NCBI GenBank assembly: GCA_039000515.1
Contig: JBCFYV010000100.1
Coordinates: 56,481,433 to 56,545,432 of the forward strand
From: Timema cristinae
Taxonomy: Eukaryota; Arthropoda; Insecta; Phasmatodea; Timematidae
DNA: 64,000 nucleotides
Reading direction: 5' to 3'
The position numbers and the translations under genes are program-made. Under the pieces are notes generated by a model, which saw only the letters and a list, made by a program, of their open reading frames with translations, was not told where the DNA came from and did not search any database. Positions within the stretch are counted from its first letter, which is position 1. Each line of letters begins with the position of its first letter. This document shows positions 12,501 through 23,200 of this stretch, piece by piece.

Positions 12501-13345
12501 TTATATTTGTAAGAAGGTACAGGAAAGGTGGCTAGAAACATATAAAGGAAACAAACAGAATATGGCTTTTACAATGAAAAGAAAACACAGTTTACACTTT
12601 ACACTGCTGCCACTGACAATAAGGTGATGTCTGCCTCTCTAAGTCTATCATTACCTCCCAATCCGCCGACCCAGGTTTCATTCTATTGGAACTCAGCAGG
12701 GAGGAATGTGAAACGCATTAACACAACTTCCTTAAAGAAGAAACAAAAAAATAATACAATTTTCCCTTTTCTCCTTTTTTGTTTGTTTCCTCTTTTAGGA
12801 AGTTGCGTTATGAGTTCCGAAAGAATGAAACCAAGGTCGGGGGATTGGGAGGTAATGATCGACTTTCTTTAATGGGCAACCATTACCTTATTGTCCAATG
12901 GCAGCAGTGTAAAGTGTGAACTGTGTTCTTTTCTTTGTAACAGCCATATTATGTTAGTCCCTTTTTATATGTTTCTATCCAACTTTCCTGTACTTTCTTA
13001 CACACACATATATATATATATATTTAAATCATCACTTGTTTGTAGTAACAGCGAAATAAGTTATAGACAATTATTAAGACTTTTTATAAACAATAGAAGC
13101 TCATTTATCCGATAAGTCCTTTTCCCAAAATAACACATTGATACACGCTGATGAAAAAACTGTTAGTGTTGCATGTGACGCAAGTGTAGAAGACTGTCAT
13201 ATATGCAGATTAAAGGACCAACATATATTTCCTAAAGACGATCTTCCATTTGTATTACTTTCAAAGTAGAATAAATGTAGTTTGTTTTTGTATGTGCTGT
13301 TTTAATCATACCTTTCCTAATTGTTTATGTTTTTTTTAAACCTGG
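9546..13345. other. AT-rich intergenic sequence; no gene recognised
   Basis: Contains a (CA)n tract at about 10857-10871 next to GTGCGCATGCGCGCAC, many T and A homopolymer runs, and an (AT)n tract near 13005-13025. No exon with paired splice sites and a recognisable domain was found. Part of it may be distal to the YTHDF 3' end. Confidence 0.45.
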
Positions 13346-13530
13346 CAGGGTGTCTACTGAATTTGAGAAACAAAAATTAGTGACTTTTTGGTGACTTTTT
13401 TTTAACCACAAAATTCCTTGAGTAAACAATCCAACATTATATAATGCATATATAGGTAAACCAGTTAGCAAACAGTCAGTGAACCACCAATGAACTACAT
13501 TAGCGGTGACGCACAAGCTACTGGATGGTA
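13346..13530 (+). mobile_element. CAGGGTGTCTAC-type TIR element, 5' half only
   Basis: Starts CAGGGTGTCTACTGAATTTG and continues TTAGTGACTTTTTGGTGACT, AACATTATATAATGCATATA. It is collinear with 30047-30180 across about 130 bp. No matching right end was found downstream, so it is truncated. Confidence 0.55.
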
Positions 13531-14889
13531 ATTTGCGTCATTTTTTTAGTCTTATTTGATAAGCTTAGTGGGAGACAAACCTAAAAGTAAATGTATAGAT
13601 AATTGTAGTTAATCTGGCGCTCAACATGATTAGGCCATTAGCAACCAAAACCTCTAGATCAGTGTGTGCCAAACTACTCGTTGAGTGCATGATAAACCTT
13701 AGAAAGTCTTTTTGTTAACCCAGTGAAATAAAGACTTAAATAACAAAACAACCTCAAGACTAGCCTCGAGATACCAACCTCAAGACTAGCCTCGAGACAC
13801 CAACCTCGAACTGCACTTAAAATACCCAAAAGTTTAAAATTTTGTTAGTGATTGCAAAATAAGGTTTTGTATTGAAAATTGAGGTTATCTTAATTTGAAA
13901 CAAGGTGATTTCCATGTATATTGAAAAGCACATCAATTAACTACAAACAGGTGATGAACCAAACAATATATACACACAAGTTATGTGTCAAACTTTAAAA
14001 AAACACAATAAAGTTTATTTTTTGTAGGTAAGAAGAGTGATAAAAATAGCCACGACCAGATTATTTATGAACTAAAGACAGTCCACCTAAAACTAGACCA
14101 AAAACACTAACAAAACTTGTTAATCCAATGGAAACCAAAAATAATTTTTACATCCATAGAAAATAAAATAAAATGTTAAAGGTGAAAACGTTACCAGGAA
14201 GAGAATTCTTTTAGATCAATACATTTCCGCAAGACACAGCTCAAAATGCGCATCGACACCAAGAAGAGATACTATCGGACCGTGCTGAGGCTAGCATTAG
14301 ATTCAAAGACCACTTTTAAAAAAAAAACTCCCTCCCGGTTCTATATATTTCATTTATGACAGAGAAAATCTTACTTTTGTGGTAAATACTAAGAGATAAG
14401 CAAGAGTTTAAATTTTAAGTTAGGATAGCCACAATAAACATTTAAGAGGAACATTTTACTTCGCCAAGAGGTTTAATAGGAGGAAATAAACTAATAATCA
14501 ATTTTTTTTTAAGTTTTGAAGTAGGACGCATTTCATTTTTCAAACTTTTGAATGCACATTTCATGACCTGCTTAGCCTATCAGCATATTTGTACCAATAG
14601 ATTATGGATGAGAAAGGAATAATTTGGAGGAAATGTTACTACATTTGTAAAGACAGGGAGGGCTGTGGGGTCTGAAGCAATTCTGGGAGGAGTCGGGGTG
14701 TGTAAAAATGTACCGACTCAAGACTTCAAAATATTAACTTACAATATTAAAACAATATGTGGCAAATGGATTTAATTTCAATTTTAAACTTTTATTTTTT
14801 ATGACTAATATTTGTAATTTGGATTGACAAACGTATTATATATAAATCAAACATTTAAAGGAGGCTAGAAGGGCAGGGCCTACACACCA
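13531..14889. other. No gene recognised
   Basis: A 30-bp direct duplication (AACCTCAAGACTAGCCTCGA) is present at 13750-13810. A SINE-A body scrap may be present near 14610-14640. Otherwise featureless AT-rich sequence. Confidence 0.45.
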
Positions 14890-15042
14890 GAAAACTGTAG
14901 GCATCAAAGTTCACAATTAATACACAACAAAACACGATTGTGTAATTTTCAGGGTACATCAGTCCGCTTCAACTGAAAATTACATAATGTATTTTGTTAC
15001 TTTTTAATTGTGAACTTTGAGGCCTACAGTTGTGTGATTTTC
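14890..15042. repeat. Imperfect inverted repeat of about 63-bp arms
   Basis: The left arm contains CATCAAAGTTCACAATTAAT and TGTGTAATTTTCAG. The right arm contains CTGAAAATTACATAATGTA and TTTTTAATTGTGAACTTTGA, the reverse complement with a few mismatches. The spacer is about 20 nt. It would fold as a long hairpin in transcripts of either strand. It may be a foldback element; no target duplication was identified. Confidence 0.7.
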
Positions 15043-17227
15043 TTGAACTATTCTTCTATTGCGTCAACGCTAATGCTACCTTTCACCCTTCACCTACAAC
15101 CACCCATCTAGTAAATAAGAGGGGAAAGAAAACTATTAAACTTCATCATCTCAAGGTAAAGAGGAAATCTTGCTGCTAGTTCTCCAAATCTTAAAATTTT
15201 CTGTTGTGAGTCTATTAAACAAGGATTGTATATATTAGAGGGAGGCTAAATCTAAGAGCCCTTTCTTCATCGAGCCTGGTCCCATAGCTCCGTAAATATG
15301 GCTTCAGAAAATGCTGTAAATTAGCTAGTGTTTTTCTTTTAATTAATAAAAGCCAAATATAGGGTTGTTAAAGGGAAAAGAGGATTGTTGGAACATTTCG
15401 ATTTTATTTTGGCGTGAACAATATTTTGAAATCACTTATTGAATAATTAAATATTGTGTTTGATCTGAATCTCTGCGTGGTAATTTCTCGTTTACTGAGT
15501 AACACTTAAGAGTTTATTGGCCAAATGAATTCTCAAAATTCTACAAAGAGGTCCGTCAGTGTGATCATTTTAAAGAAATTATTCCTCCTAAATATTTGTA
15601 TATTGTTTTACAACATTATGTATTTAGTTTGTGTTGTCCTACATGTTATTATAATCCTAGCCTCGAGCACTCATGAAAATCAAAAAAGAAAAAAATATAT
15701 GTTTTTGATGATGTATCATTTTGAGATATTGATTTTTAAATTAATACATACAAAAACATCTTTTTCTTTAAATAATCCGAATAAAACGAAATGAACTCAG
15801 TTCATTACAAACACAACTGAATCTTGGGTAATTTGTTTTCATTTAAATTTAAAAACATAGTAATGACAACATTAAAAAAGAGTTACAATCGAGTATAATC
15901 AAACAGTGATTTAGAGAATGTATTGTTGCACAAAAAACACACATGCACAGCTGAATTCTACCTAACTAGCAAACAGTAGTAGAGAATCAAGGGGGGGAGG
16001 GGTTGTATGGTTACACCCTGGGTAGACCTCAAGTCACCAGCGGCCGAGAGCACCAACGAAGAAACGTGTCAACCAACCCTTACTTACACGCTTGGGAGGG
16101 TTCAAATTCTGAGCACAATCAGATAATTAGTAAAACTAGGAGATTGAAAAAACTTGTGACAGAAAATTATTAAAAATATCTGTTCTTATTAGTTTATTTT
16201 TGCTTCGCATCTCGTCCGGTCTATTCCGCATTTAATTGCACTAATGCACTAACCAAGTAGGGATGAGGAAGGTATAATTTAGAGGAAATGAATCACCAAT
16301 AATGTGGAAACAGAGTATGGTAACCAATCATAGAAAAAAAAATGAACACACCCTCTATAGAGTCGTTGGGGATCAAAGCCCAAACCGTTACTTTGGAATA
16401 AACAGATTAGGTGAGCTATACATTTGCTCCGCTTGCCTAAAACCAGTTTTATATTTTGTTAACATAACTGTGTATCCCAGCAGAGCCTAAACAAATTATA
16501 ATCCACCCAATAAACAAGTGTTTGGTCAGGCTGGCCAATTACCTTGTCAAATTAGCAGCAGTTAATTATCTCAACACACACACAATTAATTTACAATTTT
16601 AAGGCGAGCCAAGCACCGACCAAGTCAAAAATCGTGTTTGAATATATTTAGAAACTGTAGTTCCTGAATCCAAGATTAAAATCATTTATGTTAAGGCATT
16701 AACATATTGCATTTTCAATATTTCCAAACATTCATCCAAGATTTCTGTATCGTAATATAAACAACTTTTAAAGTTTCAACTCCGAACACAAATGATATCC
16801 ACTTAAGAGTCATCCACGCTAAATTGTTACAGGGAACAGAATACAGATCAACTCAAACGACAAACATTTTATTTTGTCAAAATAGTGAACCATGATCGAC
16901 AAATAAAGATCAAACTGTCTTTTCACCGTTCTGCTCTCAGCCGCTTGCCCCAAAACCTCACCTGTTAATTCTCGTACGTAAATAAAAACAAGGATGAACA
17001 CGAGAGGGGAGTATGGGACGGGGGCGGGAGGGGGCAAAGACTGTGAAAGCGCAGACGTGTGAATATATGTAGCACAAAATATTATATGAATGAATTACCA
17101 AGTCCTACACACATAGTCCATATTCATTGTTCACTATGAAACGGTAAAAGAAAAGAAAATGTCACCCTCTAGAACTGTGTATAACTTGTTACAATATGAA
17201 GATAAGCTATGAGGGTGGCGTTGGAGG
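15043..17227 (-). other. Probable YTHDF 3' UTR and flank, partly SINE-derived
   Basis: This lies directly downstream of the YTHDF stop codon on the minus strand. It holds no coding exon. A decayed SINE-A body (minus) is at about 16255-16400. The 3' end of the transcript cannot be fixed by eye because AATAAA-like words are frequent in such AT-rich DNA. Confidence 0.4.
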
Positions 17228-17278
17228 TTAATTCCTGCCCCCTCGACCGCCCCTCCCTCTGCCACCACCGTCTCGCTC
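17228..17278 (-). CDS. Ythdf: YTHDF last coding exon (RGG tail)
   Basis: A minus-strand acceptor (TTCTTTGTGTTTCTAG) precedes a 51-nt exon of 17 codons in phase 0. It encodes the 16 residues [16 protein letters not shown] and a TAA stop. The upstream exon ends in phase 0 after MPPQQK at a good donor, so the join is frame-consistent. The peptide is a short arginine-glycine tail, typical of RNA-binding proteins. The intron to the previous exon is about 14.36 kb. Confidence 0.85.
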   Translation of the reverse strand, partial: ERDGGGRGRGGRGGRN

Positions 17279-20200
17279 CTAGAAACACAAAGAACACAGC
17301 TTTAGTTACAACCAGATGAACACAAACACACACATATGGCCTGAGCCTCTGGTTTTTACAACAAACATCGTAAGACTCGTTCAGGTTGTACGCATATGTA
17401 ATAATTATTCTATCGAGTTAGGGATGAGGAAGATAGAATTTAGATGAAGTGTACCTGTGTTTGTGTGGAAGAAGAGTGGAAACAGTTTTGGAAAATTCAC
17501 CCTTAGTACACCCGACCGACCCGCCTCGGTGGCGTAGTTGGTTGACGCGCTAGTCGTGTTGAGCTAGACTGCCAAGGACGGGAAGATTGAGGTTTGAATC
17601 TCGATCGGGTGAACTGGGTGGTTTTTCTAAAAGGTTTTCCACTCTCCCTCTATGCTAATGAGGGTTAACTTCCTCAACCTTCGTAATCTATTAGTGTAAT
17701 TAATACTTAGGGAAGGTTTTATGACTATCGGGAGATTAAAGTTAGCGATCATATAAAGGTGTTCAACCACATTGATATTTAACACATAATATGAATTAAA
17801 TTTATCTCCCAGATAGCTATCTGTAGGATAAATATATTTTCATGCAGAAAACGGAAGGTTGGTATCGTCTTTACTAGTGTGCGCATGCTCATAATTCCTG
17901 CTGCTGCCACTACAACCTAGCTAGTGGCTACAACGCTCAACATTTGTTAAATAATGGCGGCTAAACGAGTGAGAGGAAACAGATGGAGTCACGTGGGTGC
18001 AAAAGCTAGGTTGTCTTTCAAGGTCTAATTTCTGTGTGTGCCAAAATGATATGAATAATTTGGTGCAACGTTTACAAAATTCCATTTATTTTACGCACAT
18101 TTAAATAATTTGTTCTTATATAACTATAACTTAGAAATAGCTTATTAGTTTTTATAGAAGTGTGAATTAAATGTTCTAACTTAATATAGTTAAGAGCATG
18201 GGCCATTGCTTATTAAACACGTGAACCAAGATTTTAACCTAAAAACAGATTCTGATAGGCCAAACCTAAAGAAAAACAATGCATCACTATGGCAACGCCA
18301 ATTTTAACTTTCAGATAAAAGTGATCAGGCACTTAAACCTCCCGATAAAAATGTGATTGATAAAAACATTTTAGCTGGCAGATAAAAGCTATCTAGCAGT
18401 CATAAGACACACCCTTCACTTATCAACCAGATAGAAATATTTATCGGCTAGAGTAATATTTATCCAGGAGTCTTAAGACCGGTTAAGTGTATGATTTGAA
18501 ATGGTAGTAAGACGTGGTGCTAAATAAAAAATACACCAGACTGGGATTCGAACCCCAATCTCCCTATCATTGGCAGTCTAGTCTAACATGAGAATGACAC
18601 CTTAAACCATGTGGCCACCAAAGTAATACAGCATGGCTTTATAATACATCGTGCTATAAATGTAAAAGTATTGTTAATTTGAAATTAAAACTATTAAAAG
18701 TGGTTAAAGAATTTTTATTTTAAAAAGTCCAACACCTTGGCTCAGTTGGTAGCATGTCTTTTTACCTAACTATGAGTTCCTGGGTTAATTCCCGGCGTGG
18801 CCAAAAAACTTATCTTTGTGAGATTGGGGTTTGCCCCCTTTCAAGTTGATAAATTAATGGTGGTTGTGTCTGTTATAGATTTAAATTAAGAGTAAGAATT
18901 TTATTCGACAACCAGAGAAGTTACTAAATCTACTTTCATGTATTCATACATCAGGTCATGTGATCTGCAGATATCACATTTGATAGATATTATAATACAT
19001 ATAAAATAACAGTAATAATATAGTAAAATGTTTTCAATGTCGACAGAAATAAAGTTCTTATCTCCTTCATATATAACATTTTATTATTTAGTCCATTCAG
19101 CATAATGTTCATGACAAACATGTAAGCAAATTATAAAAAAAATGGTATTAAGAAAATACTTTGACAAGATGTTGTTGACAAAATATCTGTTTCAATTGCT
19201 GTCTAAAGTACTCTGCCTTACATTAATAAGAAGAGAATATGTGGTTGGGGATAGCATTGGAGCCCAAAGGGCCGACTGGGTGGCAATTGTTTCTCGTCAT
19301 TGTACCTACACACAGTAACAGTAATGTAACATATCCTTTCAATACTTCATCCACGGAGAATCACGCGCTTTTAAGAAATAATGTCAAAAGATTGCACAGT
19401 TAAAACTCACTTTTTCTTTCAAAATTCAACTCCGCAGTATTTACCAAAAAATCAAGTAACGCTAGCTCCCTCTACCCAATAGACACCTGTAACCAGGACT
19501 CTTTCTCTTTAGTTGGTTCTGACACTGGTGACAAGAGGTCCAAGAAGCAAGGGGCAGGTCATATATAAGCTGCTTGTGCGTATGAACACAGAGAATGCCA
19601 GTAGCATAAATATAACAGTAGCAGTAATTCACAGTGCCACTAACTGAATTTTCTAGTTCAACTAAGCTGTATCATATAAACTTATATCTTCAGTGCCAAA
19701 GATAAAATAACTTTATTAATAAATCGTGTGCAACATTAAAGGTCTTATCTATTCAGTTAAAATATCACAAATAATTCTGTATCAATTTAATTGTTGCTTG
19801 ATCACGGGGCTATAAATACCAACTATCTTACAACACCTAAATACAATACTGCTTTAATTAGTGCTTGATCACAAGGCAATTATCAGCTGATTAAACAGTA
19901 TCACTTCAATCGGCGCCCATCGCCGATCTGTAACGTTTTAATCGACGGCCAACACGGAGCGATTAAATCAATAATGCTACACAGGGTGGGAAAACATTTA
20001 GGAAAAAACACCCTCAACAGAACCGAAGGGTATTAAACCTCGATCTCCCCACCATCGGCAATGAGACGCCCTTAAGACGTGGTGGATGAACTAAAAACTG
20101 AGTTTGAATAATATGGAGAAAATATATTTATCTTGTCTTACTATTTTCTCCACAGTTACAGAATACCCCAGTTTCTAAATTCCCAAGTTTTATATACTGT

Positions 20201-23200
20201 CCCCGGATGTGTCACCCTGTTAGTGCATTATTATTTGTATACATTAACATCAACTGTTTTCAGTCGTGACTTGTGTCAGTGTAGTAAAATGCCTCCATCT
20301 TCTCTATCCTTCCAACTTTCTTCCTACTTTGATGGCTTCCATTCTTCTCCTCTCACTTGCAAACTTTGTTATCGGCTCCTTCCATCTATTTCTTGGTTTT
20401 TCTTGCTGTCTTTTTCTTACATAATTCGTCACCGTTTTCTTTGGCATCCTCCCCTTCCCTATCCTCATTACATGTCCATACCATCTCAGTCTTGCTTCCT
20501 CTACTATCTCATGTACTCCAACATCCTCATTACATGCCCATACCATCTCAGTCTTCCTTCCTCTATCTCATGTACTCCAACATCCTCATTACATGTCCAT
20601 ACCATCTCAGTCTTGCTTCCTCTACTATCTCATGTACTCCAACATCCTCATTACATACCCATACCATCTCAGTCTTACTTCCTCTACTATCTCATGTACT
20701 CCAACATCCTCATTACATGTCCATACCATCTCAGTCTTACTTCCTCTACTATCTCATGTACTCCAACATCCTCATTACATGTCCATACCATCTCAGTCTT
20801 CCTTCCTCTATCTCATGTACTCCTGTATCTTCTCGTGACAGCTAACTTGCTCCTCGCAAACTTCATTCCCATGTCCTCCACTTTCATAGTCTCTCTCACT
20901 AAATGTACATGTTTCTACTGCATGTGGGACAAAGGGTACAAGTACTATACTTCCTTACACTTCAAGGACACTTCTCTTCTCAATAGCAGGTCTCTTACAC
21001 ACCTATAGAACAACTCTCCATAGCAGGTCTCTCACACACCTATAGAACAACTCTCCACAGCAGGTCTCTCACACACCTTTAGAACAACTCTCCCTGCTGT
21101 CCTCTTCTCATTAAATCCTCTATAATCCTATCTTTGTCCTAATCATGCTTACAAGATATTGAGGTAAAAGGTAAATACATAATGTTTAAAACTTGAAGTT
21201 AAATGACCAAATAACCCAAATATTCCCTTATTTATTTGTGCAACAGCCCCGGCATCTCTCTCAAGACATTTGGAGAGGGTGGATAGGAAAAAGGGGGGGA
21301 GGGGGGGGGTATCAATCCCTAGTTATCTTGTGCCAATCCCCCGAATAAAATTATTCATACTTAAGCAGCTCTGACCATTAAATATCAACTTTAAATGGCA
21401 CAAATGAACATAAAATTAGTAATGTTTATCAAACCAAAATCGCCCATTCAAAAAGAATCAAAAATAAAATAAGGCTTTCCAATTAATCTGTTTTATAGTA
21501 GAAAACGATTTCTACATGAATATAAAAAATAACGATTAAAATACCAATAAGGCACCCTTCTTCACAAAATATAACTCAAAACCTGAAATTTACAATGGGT
21601 TAAAAACTTATGTTACTCGATAGAAAGCTAATCAACGTTTTATTCTGTGTAGTTATTTCATCCCCTTTTAGAATGTCAACTATTTTCGACAACTCTTTAT
21701 TACCATTCTTGAGAAAAAAAAAGATGTCCATCCAATGAATATGTCGGGTTTACCAGAGCCAATCACTATATATTTGAAACATTATTATAATAAGATTGTA
21801 GCTTAATGTAATAATAATTTTAGAGGTGACCTGGTGGTCTAAGGGTAAGGTGTCGGACCTCTGTGCTGGGGTCTGGGGTTCAATCCTCGGTCCCGGCACA
21901 GATTTATCTGATTACCAAACCCTTCCTTCACCTCTGACAAGACATCTTGTGAATGTGTGGAATGCCAGACCTCCACCGTGGTTCGGATCCCACGTTAAAC
22001 TGTAGGTCCTCCATTTCATCTCACAATCACCCTACCATTACACATTAGCGTAAGTGCGTACAACCCAAATGGGTAGTAAAAAGCGGTAATTAATAATAGT
22101 AATAATAATAAATATCATTATTATTATTTTAGATACATTGTCTCAGTCTGTGACGGGATTAAAGGGTTTTAGCCTAAAGCAACGGGCTATTGGATAGTGT
22201 GATATAAGTTGAATTTATATAAGGTCATATTGAGTCACTAAAAGATCACCTTATACACACAGGGTGTGACGTTGTCACAGACATAATGCAAACATGGACG
22301 ATCTAGCTCACCTGATCTGGTCCCCTTTGACTGGGCTGGAACTCGACTTCATGAAACACGCACACTCTACTCCACTCAACATCACGCGGCTTACTGACCA
22401 CCCGTGGCTCGAGGCCCGATTAGAGCAAGACTCGGACAATAGAACATCGAGATGCGCTAACCCGTATGCGCTGACGGTTGTGCTCGAGTGAAACAAGACT
22501 CATCCACCGGCGCGTGATTTGAAATTATCACGAGAATCGTCGAGACTTCTCCCGAAGCGACGTACACCCCTCTCCCTTCACCCCAGTGTGTTCCCGCCGT
22601 TTGTGAACACGTGATTGACTTTGTACTGTATATAACGGCTGGACTGTGTAGTGATGTCACTCATTTCTCTGCACTCGATTAGGTGAGACACTTGTCTTAG
22701 ATTTAGACGTAGGTTGCTGTTTCGACGTATTCTAAATTATGTTTGGGTTAATTTGTTCAAAATTTAAGTTTCGACTTTAAATATAAATCATGAGTACTAA
22801 TAGCTATATTTCTCTGAGACTGCAGGATTTGCCTGTCAGCCATTATGGTTTATGCTCTAGCTTTTTCTTGGTACTTAACGTTGTGTCCGCCTCACGGACG
22901 GGTTGGAACTTTGGCATGGCGCCATCTTAGGGCGCTAATGGAACTTTAGCATGTCGCCATCTTGGGGCGCTAATTATTTCTGTTTAACGTGTAACTTACT
23001 TAAAATAATTATTCTGGTTGCTAAAGGTTAAAGGTTTGTTACGATTGTAAATTTTTTTAAATTGTTATTCAACTCGGGGGGCGCGAGCCCGTGCACCCAG
23101 CACATTGGTCATTATAATAATAATAATTAGATTGGACTAATTTGATTAGGAACTATTGTAACAGGTTAGGTTTAGGTTAATCATTTTCTCTGTTGCGCCT

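Noticed and set aside
18725..18800. tRNA gene candidate with good A and B boxes
   Set aside because: No clean anticodon arm, no terminator T run at the expected place, and a SINE body follows. A related copy exists at 7662.
20133..21008. Long plus-strand ORF of 291 codons with repeated serine-rich units
   Set aside because: It runs through the 62-bp array antisense to LINE-derived codons. The unit length is not a multiple of three and the product is low complexity. It is a shadow of the repeat.
22294..22491. 65-codon ORF near the start of each gypsy LTR
   Set aside because: It lies in LTR U3 sequence, is present identically in both LTRs, and has no recognisable domain.
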